From assembly GCF_050589605.1 (NCBI RefSeq), contig NZ_JBNGOO010000011.1: 64,000 bases of DNA; one strand, given 5' to 3'. The translations under genes and the position numbers were made by a program. The notes under the pieces were generated by a model, which ran no database searches, was not told where the DNA came from, and saw only the letters and a list, made by a program, of their open reading frames with translations. Source of the stretch: Granulosicoccus sp947495035 (GTDB taxonomy: Bacteria; Pseudomonadota; Gammaproteobacteria; Granulosicoccales; Granulosicoccaceae). Shown here piece by piece: positions 9,382 to 17,580 of the stretch. Numbering within the stretch: position 1 is the stretch's first letter; every line of letters begins with the position of its first letter.

Positions 9382-10587
9382 TCAACTGGGTTCGGGGTGC
9401 AACACTTTACTCGATGTCGGACGTGTTGCGGCGACAGCAGGTACGGATTCCGCAATCAACCAGTCAACGACCGCCATCTGTGCTTCACGATCGGATGCCC
9501 CCTTTGCCAGTGCCTCATGGTAGATGCGCAACTGCTGATCGGAACTGCTGCCGCGACGCGCGATCTCGCGCGCATGCTCCACTTCCCTGATGCACCCCAG
9601 ATCTTCGGCATGCGGCCGTACCAGTTCAACCAGTTCGTCGATCAGATCAGGCAGCGGAACCGCCTGCCGCTTGCCGAAATCCCCCAGTTCTGCCTCGACA
9701 CCATAGCGTTGCGCCCGCCATTTGTTCTCCAGAATCAGGATGCGGCGATACTGACGCCAGCGCTGATTGTTCTGTCGCAAGTGCGCAAGAAAGGTCAGTA
9801 TCGACTGATAGAGAGCTGCCACACTGAGACCATCCTCTACCCAGGTGCAGACGTCACAGATTCGAATCTCGAGCGTGGGATGACGCACACTGGGCCGCAG
9901 ATCCCACCAGATTCTCGATGGGTCATTGATCATGCCACAGGCCGTCATGTCATCGACCATCTCAGACCAGTCATTCCAGTTATCGAACACCTCTGGCAAG
10001 CCCGAGCGCGGCAAATGGCCGGCAATGGTCGGGCGCATGGATTTCAGGCCGGTGTCGATACCCTCCCAGAAGGGTGAGGAGCCGCTCAGCGCCAGCAGAT
10101 GCGGCATGAAATAGCAGACCTGGTTCATCAGGTCGATACGCAGGTCCCGATCGGGAATGCCGGCATGCACATGCATGCCACAGATGGCCATGCGCCGCGC
10201 AATGCTGGCCTGCTCGACCCCCATGATGCGATATCGCTCCATATCCACCGGTTCCTGCTCACTCCACAGAGACCAGGGATGGGTCGAGGCGGCGATGATG
10301 CTCAGATCGAAGTCGCGCGCCACCGAGGCAACGCCCTGCCGCAGCTCCAGCAGCTCTGCCCGAGCCTGATCGATGGTGGCACAGACTCCGGTGCCGATTT
10401 CGATCTGGCTCTGCAGCATTTCGTGCATGACCCGCGAACCGAGCAACTCCTTGCAGCGATCCATGAAGCCTGCCGCCTGATGTTTCGCCAACTCGCGCGT
10501 GTGCGGATTGACCAGCAGGTACTCTTCCTCTATGCCTATCGTGATGGGGTCTGCCACGATGATTCCGTCCTCGGTATGCGCATGCAA
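9382..10587 (-). CDS. GCS2-family carboxylate-amine ligase (YbdK-like, operon gene 1)
   Basis: 401 aa. The glutamate-cysteine ligase type 2 signature is present: ITIGIEEEYLLVNPHTRELA at the N-terminus (metal-binding Glu run), then MHVHAGIPDRDLRIDLMNQV and the RHPTLEIRICDVCTWVEDGL block. The family (E. coli YbdK, plant-type GCS) joins an amino acid carboxylate to an amine using ATP. It is about 30 residues longer than E. coli YbdK. It is the first gene of the operon and lies about 80 bases downstream of a 12-bp tandem-repeat array. Whether the product is gamma-glutamylcysteine or something else cannot be told; the neighbours favour a dedicated pathway. Confidence 0.9.
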   Translation of the reverse strand: MHAHTEDGIIVADPITIGIEEEYLLVNPHTRELAKHQAAGFMDRCKELLGSRVMHEMLQSQIEIGTGVCATIDQARAELLELRQGVASVARDFDLSIIAASTHPWSLWSEQEPVDMERYRIMGVEQASIARRMAICGMHVHAGIPDRDLRIDLMNQVCYFMPHLLALSGSSPFWEGIDTGLKSMRPTIAGHLPRSGLPEVFDNWNDWSEMVDDMTACGMINDPSRIWWDLRPSVRHPTLEIRICDVCTWVEDGLSVAALYQSILTFLAHLRQNNQRWRQYRRILILENKWRAQRYGVEAELGDFGKRQAVPLPDLIDELVELVRPHAEDLGCIREVEHAREIARRGSSSDQQLRIYHEALAKGASDREAQMAVVDWLIAESVPAVAATRPTSSKVLHPEPS

Positions 10588-10668
10588 CAGGAAATGCGAC
10601 TCTCTTTATTGAAGAGCTCGATTCCCAACACCCCTGATGCTACAGCAATAGTCGCGAAACACAAATAC

Positions 10669-10748
10669 CGGAACTCACACCGGAACTCACACCGGAACTC
10701 ACACCGGAACTCACACCGGAACTCGCACCGGAACTCACACCGGAATTC
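10669..10748. repeat. 12-bp tandem repeat, six copies plus a partial one
   Basis: Six back-to-back units of CGGAACTCACAC (10669-10740), with unit 5 carrying one A-to-G change, then a partial seventh (CGGAATTC). It lies between the prepilin stop and the GCS2 ligase start, that is, in the 5' region of the five-gene operon. Near-identity of the units suggests recent expansion by slippage. There are no spacers, so it is not a CRISPR. Confidence 0.95.
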
Positions 10749-10756
10749 TGACGCGA

Positions 10757-11422
10757 CTAGTCGCGCAATACAGCCGCGCAATTGGCATTGACCGACGAGG
10801 CGTCCCAGTTACCTTGTCGCGTGCAGGCATTCTCGTAATCGCGATGCACCCGGAACCGACCGGTCGTGGCCACCCCATCGTCCAGCCTGACATCCAGTTG
10901 TGACAGGATGTTGACCGGCATCTGATTGCCGGTAGACAGTTCATTCGCCGCCGTGGTGAAACCGACCCCCTGAGTCCCGTGAGCAAACGTGTAAAACCCA
11001 TTGAACGGATTTTTCGGACAGGTCGTGGACGCGCATTCCAGGTCGCCCGCGCTGCCGATGTTTGCCGCTGACCCGTCATAGCTACCACTGATGAAGCCCG
11101 CCAGCGCCAGCTGTTGCCAGACTCCGGCACGCTCACTGGAACTGTCCAGTCTGCCGTTGCCGTTGCCCGGCGTTGCCGCACTGTCAATCTGGACATCGGC
11201 CCGGGCAAAATCGCCCGGAGCCGCCCGGTAGCGATCGGCGAACGACAACCAGGCCGTCTGGAAACCCGTCAACTCGGTGTGGATGGCACGTACACGAGCA
11301 CTGTCAATCAGTGCCTGCCCCTTGAAAACCCCACCAAGAATCAGACCGATGATGAGCAATACAATGGCAATCTCGACCAGAGTAAACCCGGCAGCCCTCC
11401 GATACCTCCGACACTTCGACAT
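10757..11422 (-). CDS. Type IV prepilin / pseudopilin-like protein
   Basis: 221 aa with a textbook class III signal: a short basic leader (SKCRRYRRAAG), then FTLVEIAIVLLIIGLILGG. Cleavage is expected after Gly12, giving Phe1 and Glu5 of the mature pilin. The rest is a globular head with four cysteines, two of them in ECASTTCPKN. It resembles pilins of the MshA/PilE-like or type II secretion groups. No prepilin peptidase, ATPase or platform gene is nearby, so it must use an assembly machine encoded elsewhere. It is bracketed by two unrelated tandem-repeat arrays. Confidence 0.9.
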   Translation of the reverse strand: MSKCRRYRRAAGFTLVEIAIVLLIIGLILGGVFKGQALIDSARVRAIHTELTGFQTAWLSFADRYRAAPGDFARADVQIDSAATPGNGNGRLDSSSERAGVWQQLALAGFISGSYDGSAANIGSAGDLECASTTCPKNPFNGFYTFAHGTQGVGFTTAANELSTGNQMPVNILSQLDVRLDDGVATTGRFRVHRDYENACTRQGNWDASSVNANCAAVLRD

Positions 11423-11540
11423 AGACTCCTCCCCGACGCCTGCAAAGAATAAGCATGCCGTTCAGGGCTGACAAGTACGCCGCGACTTCAGTACACCATG
11501 GATATACAGTAGTACGCCGCGCCGCCCGCGCTCCAGCAAC

Positions 11541-11603
11541 CAGACGAAGACAGACGAAGACAGACGAAGACAGACGAAGACAGACGAAGACAGACGAAGA
11601 CAG
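11541..11603. repeat. 10-bp tandem repeat, six copies plus a partial one
   Basis: Six perfect head-to-tail copies of CAGACGAAGA (11541-11600) followed by CAG. It starts about 120 bases upstream of the prepilin start codon and ends 12 bases from the asnS stop (asnS and pilin both on the minus strand). The absence of any mismatch points to recent or active slippage. Length change could alter prepilin expression; that is inference. Confidence 0.95.
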
Positions 11604-11615
11604 TATCGCCCGGAA

Positions 11616-13010
11616 CTAGAACGGAGCGCTGCGAGGCACTCGAGGAAAGGGAATGGCATCACGAATGTTTTCCATCCCTGTGATGTAGTTCAGCACTCGC
11701 TCGAAGCCCATGCCGAATCCGGCATGCGGAGCCGTGCCGTATCGACGCAGGTCACGGTACCAGTCCAGCTCTTCGGCAAGACCCTGCGCCGCGAGCTTCT
11801 CATCGAGCACGGACAGGCGCTCTTCACGCTGACTGCCGCCGATGATCTCGCCGATACCCGGTGCCAGTACATCCATCGCCGCCACCGTCTTGCCGTCATC
11901 GTTCTCGCGCATGTAGAAGGCCTTGATCTCCTTCGGATAGTTCTGCAGGATCACGGGACGCCCGACATGCTCTTCAGCCAGCCAGCGCTCATGTTCGGAT
12001 TGCAAGTCGAGCCCCCAGCTGACGGGATACTCGAATCGCTTGCCGCTTTTCTCCAGCAATGCAATGGCATCGGTGTAATCCATGCGCTCGAAACTCGATT
12101 CGGCGACATGCTGCAAACGGGACAGCGCTTCCTTGTCGACCCTCTGTGAAAAGAATGCCATGTCGTCCTCGCGCTCCTCGAGTACGGCCTTGAACAGATA
12201 GCTCAGAAAGTCCTCTGCCAGAGCTGCATTATCGTCCAGATCGGCAAAGGCCATTTCCGGCTCGACCATCCAGAACTCTGCCAGGTGCCGACTGGTATTG
12301 GAGTTCTCGGCGCGAAACGTCGGGCCGAATGTATAGACCTTGCTCAGCGCCAGTGCATAACTCTCGGCATTGAGCTGACCGGACACAGTCAGATAGGCCT
12401 CCCGCGCGAAGAAGTCCTGATCGAAATCCACCTTGCCGGCATCGGTTTTCGGTGGATCGAGAGCATCCAGGGTGCTGACACGGAACAATTCTCCCGCCCC
12501 TTCACAATCACTGGTGGTGATCAGCGGGGTATTGACCCAGTGGAAGCGGTGCTCCTTGAAGTACTGATGAATGCTGCTGGCCAATGTGGTGCGCACGCGG
12601 CTGATGGCACCGAAGGCATTGGTGCGCGGACGCAGATGTGCAACCTGGCGCAGATACTCGAAGGTGTGACGCTTCTTGGCGATGGGGTACTGTTCCGGAT
12701 CATCGACTTCACCCACCACCGTGATGTCACTGGCCTGCACTTCCACCGACTGCCCCTTGCCTTCGGACGCCACCAGGGTCCCGGTCACCTCGATGGCGAA
12801 ACCCGAGCTCAGATGCAGCACCTGATCCTGATAGTTGGGCAGGGATTGTTCGGCAATGACCTGCAGACTGTCGAAACAGGAACCGTCATACAGGGCAATG
12901 AACGACAGACCTGCCTTGGAGTCGCGGCGGCTGCGTACCCAGCCCTGGACGGTCACGCTCTGGCCTTCAGGGGCGGTGGCCAGAAGATCAACGATATCTA
13001 TCTTGTTCAT
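11616..13010 (-). CDS. asnS: Asparaginyl-tRNA synthetase
   Basis: 464-aa class IIb aminoacyl-tRNA synthetase that charges tRNA-Asn. An OB-fold anticodon-binding domain comes first (VTVQGWVRSRRDSKAGLSFI). Class II motif 2 is FRAENSNTSRHLAEFWMVEP, and motif 3 with the ATP-binding Arg is GFGMGFERVLNYITGMENIR. Length is normal for bacterial AsnRS. The ATG overlaps the holA stop by four bases (ATGA), so the two essential genes are translationally coupled, an arrangement I do not recognise from model species. Confidence 0.97.
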   Translation of the reverse strand: MNKIDIVDLLATAPEGQSVTVQGWVRSRRDSKAGLSFIALYDGSCFDSLQVIAEQSLPNYQDQVLHLSSGFAIEVTGTLVASEGKGQSVEVQASDITVVGEVDDPEQYPIAKKRHTFEYLRQVAHLRPRTNAFGAISRVRTTLASSIHQYFKEHRFHWVNTPLITTSDCEGAGELFRVSTLDALDPPKTDAGKVDFDQDFFAREAYLTVSGQLNAESYALALSKVYTFGPTFRAENSNTSRHLAEFWMVEPEMAFADLDDNAALAEDFLSYLFKAVLEEREDDMAFFSQRVDKEALSRLQHVAESSFERMDYTDAIALLEKSGKRFEYPVSWGLDLQSEHERWLAEEHVGRPVILQNYPKEIKAFYMRENDDGKTVAAMDVLAPGIGEIIGGSQREERLSVLDEKLAAQGLAEELDWYRDLRRYGTAPHAGFGMGFERVLNYITGMENIRDAIPFPRVPRSAPF

Positions 13011-14050
13011 GCGGGTATACCGGGGTTCTTTCTCAAGAGAGGTGCGCCGTTACCAGCCAGTTCCGTCGTCAACGCCGCGAGCGAGTCCCAGCAGGATCCG
13101 GCAGCCTGGCCCTTTATCTGTCTGTCAATGGTAGTGCAAGTGGACAGCATTGAAAGCCAGGACAGCGCCGAATGCCGACCCAATGCCAGTTTCAGGGGGG
13201 CCATGCGGTTCGCCCAGACACCGGCGGATTTCAGCGCGGCATCCTCACTGACACCGGCCTCCACTGCTTCGGCACTGCGTGCGCCGGCACGAATCTCGTT
13301 GACCAGTGACCACAGCACCAGCACTTCACTCACGGCCTCCTCGTGCAGACCGGTCAGTATCCGCAGCGCGCGCACCGATTCGCCCTGCAGCGCGGCCAGT
13401 GACAGATCCGCGATGGAATAACGGGCACTGTCACTGACGGCTATCAGCACCTGTTCACTGCTCAACGGTCCCGGTGGGTAGAGCAAGGCCAGCCGTTCCA
13501 CTTCCTGACGGGCCGCCAGCAGATTGCCCTCGATGCGCTCGGCAATCAGACTCAGAGCCGCAGCATCGGCATGCAGCCCCTTGGCCGTGAGACGCTGATT
13601 CAGCCAGTTGCCCAGCTGGGAGGCCGGGATCGGCCATACGGCCAGCGTCACACCGGCCTTGTCGATCGCCTTGAACCAGGCACTGTTACCGCCATTGCGA
13701 TCCAGCTTGCCTGACGTGATCAGCAGCAGTACATCCGGCGGCGGATCCATACAGTATTGTTTCAGCACCTCGCCACCGATTCGACCCGGCTTGCCCGTGG
13801 GCAGCCGCAGTTCAATCAGGCGGCGCTCGGCAAACAGGGAAAAGCTGTCAGCGGCTTCGCGAAAGCTGGCCCAGTCGGCGTCTTCCGTGGCGACGATTAC
13901 CTGGCGCTCGTCAAATCCGGCCTCTCGCCCCTTGTTGCGCAGCTTGTCGCCGATTTCCATCAGCTGCAGCGGCTCGTCACCGTGTAACAGATATACCGGT
14001 GCCAGCGACTGGCGCAAATGAGCGTCGAGTTTGTCCGGGTAGAGCTTCAT
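13007..14050 (-). CDS. holA: DNA polymerase III delta subunit
   Basis: 347-aa clamp-loader subunit that opens the beta clamp. It begins with the typical KLYPDKLDAHLRQSLAPVYL and LLHGDEPLQLMEIGDKLR (the degenerate P-loop region of delta). The middle (LLLITSGKLDRNGGNSAWFK) and the C-terminal helical collar (SIADLSLAALQGESVRALRI) also match. Size fits E. coli HolA (343 aa). In enterobacteria holA follows lptE; here it leads into asnS with an ATGA overlap. Confidence 0.95.
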   Translation of the reverse strand: MKLYPDKLDAHLRQSLAPVYLLHGDEPLQLMEIGDKLRNKGREAGFDERQVIVATEDADWASFREAADSFSLFAERRLIELRLPTGKPGRIGGEVLKQYCMDPPPDVLLLITSGKLDRNGGNSAWFKAIDKAGVTLAVWPIPASQLGNWLNQRLTAKGLHADAAALSLIAERIEGNLLAARQEVERLALLYPPGPLSSEQVLIAVSDSARYSIADLSLAALQGESVRALRILTGLHEEAVSEVLVLWSLVNEIRAGARSAEAVEAGVSEDAALKSAGVWANRMAPLKLALGRHSALSWLSMLSTCTTIDRQIKGQAAGSCWDSLAALTTELAGNGAPLLRKNPGIPA

Positions 14051-14148
14051 GGTGGGCGAGCTGGTTTTCGGACGTGTAGCATACCGAAAAACCCGGCGCT
14101 GACCTTGTTAAGCTAGGCATTCTTCCGCCGCACAGGTACTCACTGCGC

Positions 14149-15093
14149 ATGAGCACTCTCTGGACACCCAGCCAGCGTTACCCGGACCCCGCTGTCGTAT
14201 CGGTCACGCCCGAATTCGATCAATACCGCCTGCCGCTGGCCAAGATCGAAAGGCTCTCCACCGGCCATCGCTGGTGTGAAGGTCCGGTCTGGGTCGGTGA
14301 ATTCCGGAGCCTTGTCTGGAGCGATGTACCGGGCAATGCGCAGTATTGCTGGGATGAGCAAAGCGGCTCCACCCGCCTGTTTCGCGCTCCCAGCAACCAT
14401 GCCAATGGCAATACCCGTGACCGTCAGGGCCGCCTCATCACCTGCGAGCACCTGACCCGACAACTGGTTCGCACGGAGCTCGATGGTCAGCGCACGGTTC
14501 TGGCCAGTGACTACCAGGGTGCTTCCCTGAACTCGCCGAATGATGTGGTCTGCCACTCCGACGGCTCCATCTGGTTTACCGATCCGGTATTCGGCATCTC
14601 GGGCTTCTATGAAGGAGAAAAGGCAGAGCCTGCGCTGTCTCCCAACCTCTACCGCCTGGCCGTCGACGGCACGCTGAGCGTCATGTCGGACAGCATCAAC
14701 CAGCCGAACGGCCTGGCCTTCTCCCCCGACGAGTCGATTCTCTATGTGGTGCAATCACGCGGTACCCCGCGCCAGATACTGGCCTTTGATGTCGTGAACG
14801 GCGCGGAGCTGACCCGGGAACGCGTCCTGATCGATGCCGGAGAGCGCGGTACGCCAGATGGTTTCCGGGTCGATATACACGGCAATCTGTGGTGCGGCTG
14901 GGGCATGGGTGAGGCAGGTCTCGACGGCGTGCATGTGTTCAACCCCGACGGTGAGCTGATTGGCCGGATCGACCTGCCGGAGCGCTGTGCCAATCTGTGC
15001 TTCGGTGGACTGCATCGCAATCGCCTGTTCATGGCAGCCAGCACATCGGTCTATTCTCTGTATGTCAACACGCAAGGCGTAGCGGGTGGCTGA
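14149..15093 (+). CDS. SMP-30/gluconolactonase-family sugar lactonase
   Basis: 314-aa six-bladed beta-propeller hydrolase. Family marks are EGPVWVGEFRSLVWSDVPGN (metal-ligand Glu), NGNTRDRQGRLITCEH, SPNDVVCHSDGSIWFTDPVF, QPNGLAFSPDESILYVVQS and GTPDGFRVDIHGNLWCGWG (metal-ligand Asp). These enzymes open sugar or other lactones using a divalent metal. No signal peptide is present, so it is cytoplasmic. A GST gene follows after 70 bases in the same direction. The actual lactone is not predictable. Confidence 0.92.
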   Translation: MSTLWTPSQRYPDPAVVSVTPEFDQYRLPLAKIERLSTGHRWCEGPVWVGEFRSLVWSDVPGNAQYCWDEQSGSTRLFRAPSNHANGNTRDRQGRLITCEHLTRQLVRTELDGQRTVLASDYQGASLNSPNDVVCHSDGSIWFTDPVFGISGFYEGEKAEPALSPNLYRLAVDGTLSVMSDSINQPNGLAFSPDESILYVVQSRGTPRQILAFDVVNGAELTRERVLIDAGERGTPDGFRVDIHGNLWCGWGMGEAGLDGVHVFNPDGELIGRIDLPERCANLCFGGLHRNRLFMAASTSVYSLYVNTQGVAGG

Positions 15094-15163
15094 CCAAGCC
15101 ATTGCCGACAGCCCCATGCCCACATGTCGTAATGCCCCTTCCCGAACCATCGAGCCTCGTCCC

Positions 15164-15778
15164 ATGAAACTGTTCTACTCACCTGCCTCACCCTTTGCCA
15201 GAAAGGTGCATGCCACGCTGATCGAACTCGGTCTGCAGGATTCGGTGGAGTTGCTGCTGACTCCCGTTCTTCCCGGAAAACCGATCGAGGACTACGTCAG
15301 ATCACAGAACCCACTGGGCAAGATTCCCGCTCTGCAGCTCGATACCGGCGAGACCCTGTTCGATTCCACCATCATCTGCGAGTATCTGATCAGCACCGGC
15401 CCATCAGCCACTCTGCTGCCCTCAGCCGGTGTGGAACGCTATGCCACACTGACTCGACAGGCACTGGCGCATGGCATCTGCGAGTCCGCAGTGACAATCC
15501 GCTACGAGACCTTTCTGCGGCCCGAGGAACGCCAGTGGGAGACATGGATCGACGATCAGTGGGGCAAGGTCGAGCGGGCCCTGGACTGGTTCGAGACTCA
15601 TCAGGTCCGCTGGCAGGGTGATGTCGATCTGGCCCAGATCACGCTTGGCTGCGCCCTGGGATACCTGGACTTTCGCGCACCCGACCACGACTGGCGTACC
15701 AATCATCCGGCACTGACCGAGTGGTTCACCACTTTCGAGCAACGCCCCTCCATGCAGGGCACCCGGCCGCACGCCTAG
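15164..15778 (+). CDS. Glutathione S-transferase family protein
   Basis: 204 aa. The thioredoxin-like N-domain begins KLFYSPASPFARKVHATLIE, with the glutathione-binding cis-Pro region NPLGKIPALQLDTGETLFDS and the E-S/T-type motif in DSTIICEYL. An all-alpha C-domain follows (about 90-200). It resembles the small bacterial GST group near YibF. The start is taken at the ATG at 15164, where the fold begins; a longer frame opens at 15086 inside the previous gene. Role is probably conjugation or reduction of electrophiles. Confidence 0.92.
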   Translation: MKLFYSPASPFARKVHATLIELGLQDSVELLLTPVLPGKPIEDYVRSQNPLGKIPALQLDTGETLFDSTIICEYLISTGPSATLLPSAGVERYATLTRQALAHGICESAVTIRYETFLRPEERQWETWIDDQWGKVERALDWFETHQVRWQGDVDLAQITLGCALGYLDFRAPDHDWRTNHPALTEWFTTFEQRPSMQGTRPHA

Positions 15779-15839
15779 CAGGCCAGGCCTCAGTAAATCG
15801 GCCAGGGGATGCACCGGCGACAATCCGTTGCCGGGGAAC

Positions 15840-16367
15840 TCAGGTACGCGCCGTGACGGATACCGACACACTGGTCTGCGCATTGCCCAGATACACCACG
15901 CCGTCATCGATGGTGCAATTCAACTGCATGTTGCGACTCACCAGCGCTTCCGCACCCTCGGCCTCGATGTGAAGGACACGCAGATTGGCATGGCGCGCCA
16001 ATCTGGCGCGATTCTGCTCCCACCACAGGTCGGATTTCCGATCCTGATAGGTGTATACGATGACCTGCCCGGCACGCCCACAGGCCTTGCGTATCCGCTT
16101 TTCATCGACCTGCCCGAAATCGATCCATCGCTGGATCTCGCCGCTGAGTGATTTCTGCCAGATTTCCGGCTCTTCATCGGCTCCCAGGCCTTTGGTGAAC
16201 ACCAGGTCCTCATGGGCATTCAGGGCGAAGGCAACCACACGCACGATGAAACGGAAATCGTTCTCCGATGGATGCATCGCCATGGTGAGTTCGTGCTGCT
16301 GGTAGTACTGACGATCCATGTCCGAGATCGACAGAGACACTTTGTTGATGGTGGCGCTGATGGCCAT
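15840..16367 (-). CDS. yaeQ: YaeQ family protein
   Basis: 175 aa that aligns by eye along its whole length with E. coli YaeQ: AISATINKVSLSISDMDR, HPSENDFRFIVRVVAFAL, FTKGLGADEEPEIW, RIRKACGRAGQVIVYTY and a C-terminal CTIDDGVVYL. YaeQ has a PD-(D/E)XK nuclease-like fold; its biochemical role is unsettled (in E. coli it was linked to suppression of rfaH loss). It is divergent from pyrD with about 70 bases between the starts. Confidence 0.95.
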   Translation of the reverse strand: MAISATINKVSLSISDMDRQYYQQHELTMAMHPSENDFRFIVRVVAFALNAHEDLVFTKGLGADEEPEIWQKSLSGEIQRWIDFGQVDEKRIRKACGRAGQVIVYTYQDRKSDLWWEQNRARLARHANLRVLHIEAEGAEALVSRNMQLNCTIDDGVVYLGNAQTSVSVSVTART

Positions 16368-16436
16368 TGATGCGATCTGTCAGTCCGGGTAGACCCGGCA
16401 GTGTACCGGAACGGACAGGGTGTCTTCGCAAACACC

Positions 16437-17555
16437 ATGTCGAGCAAGGCAGTATTCCAGGGTGTAGCATACGCAAACCCCATCACACTCACCGCGAACC
16501 CTGACGTGGAATCAAAGTCTTTCTCACAACCACCCAACGACCTCCTGTACAGCCTGGGCCGAGCCATCCTGTTCGAAATGGACCCCGAAAAGGCCCATGA
16601 CCTGACGCTGCAGATGCTGAGCAAACCCGCCGTGCAGGCACGACTCGCCGCCCGCTACGCGGCAGCAGCCGCACCCACCGAGGTGCTCGGCCTGAACTTC
16701 CGGAACCGGATCGGTCTGGCGGCAGGGCTTGACAAGAACGGTGACTACATCGATGCCCTCGGAGCGCTGGGGTTCGGGCACATCGAGGTCGGCACCGTCA
16801 CCCCGCGTCCACAGCCGGGCAATGATCAGCCGCGCCTGTTCCGCCTGACTCAGCACCGTGCGCTGATCAATCGCTTCGGATTCAACAACAAGGGGGTGGA
16901 TCACCTGGTCAGAAAGGTTCGCCTGCGTCGCTATCCGGGAATCCTGGGCATCAATATCGGCAAGAATGCAGTGACCTCTCTGCAGGAAGCCCATAACGAC
17001 TACACCTACTGCCTCGAACGCGTCTATCGCTACGCCGACTATGTCACCGTCAACATTTCATCCCCCAACACCAGTGGATTGCGCGATCTGCAGCACGGGG
17101 AACGCCTGGATCATCTGCTCGAGTCGCTCAAATCCACGCAATCACGCCTCGCCACTGAATACGAGCGCTACGTACCGGTTGCCGTGAAGATCGCGCCGGA
17201 CATGAGCGACGAGGAACTCGATGGCTTCTGCAATGCCGTGATCGCCAATGAAATAGACGCTGTCATCACCGGCAACACGACCAGTGGGCGCGATACGGTA
17301 CGTCACCATCTGTACGCGCGCGAAGCCGGCGGCCTGAGCGGCGCTCCGCTCAAACCTCTGGCCGACGACCGCCTGCAGGCCGTCTCCGAACGAATTGGCA
17401 GCAAAGCTGCATTGATCGGTGTCGGCGGCGTCAGTTGTGGCCAGGATGCCGGTCGGAAACTGGCGCTGGGCGCCAGTCTCGTGCAGCTGTACACCGGCCT
17501 GATCTATCAGGGGCCTGCCCTGGTACGGGACTGCATCGAGTGCACCAATCCCTGA
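16437..17555 (+). CDS. pyrD: Dihydroorotate dehydrogenase (quinone), class 2
   Basis: 372 aa as drawn. It oxidises dihydroorotate to orotate in pyrimidine synthesis, passing electrons to quinone at the inner membrane. FMN and active-site motifs are clear: GLAAGLDKNGDYIDALGALG, NRFGFNNKGVDHLV, VNISSPNTSGLRDLQHGE (catalytic Ser), NTTSGRD and IGVGGVSCGQDA. The family core starts at DLLYSLGRAILFEMDPEKAH. Upstream lie candidate starts at ATG 16401, ATG 16437 and GTG 16506, none with a strong SD, so the first ~35 residues are uncertain. Confidence 0.95.
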   Translation: MSSKAVFQGVAYANPITLTANPDVESKSFSQPPNDLLYSLGRAILFEMDPEKAHDLTLQMLSKPAVQARLAARYAAAAAPTEVLGLNFRNRIGLAAGLDKNGDYIDALGALGFGHIEVGTVTPRPQPGNDQPRLFRLTQHRALINRFGFNNKGVDHLVRKVRLRRYPGILGINIGKNAVTSLQEAHNDYTYCLERVYRYADYVTVNISSPNTSGLRDLQHGERLDHLLESLKSTQSRLATEYERYVPVAVKIAPDMSDEELDGFCNAVIANEIDAVITGNTTSGRDTVRHHLYAREAGGLSGAPLKPLADDRLQAVSERIGSKAALIGVGGVSCGQDAGRKLALGASLVQLYTGLIYQGPALVRDCIECTNP

Positions 17556-17580
17556 TTCTTCACACTACCTGAATACGGAT

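Noticed and set aside
10669..11603. CRISPR array at the two repeat tracts
   Set aside because: Both are direct tandem repeats with no spacers and short units (12 and 10 bp).
12285..13421. Plus-strand 378-aa frame over asnS/holA
   Set aside because: asnS and holA are both clear on the minus strand with all motifs.
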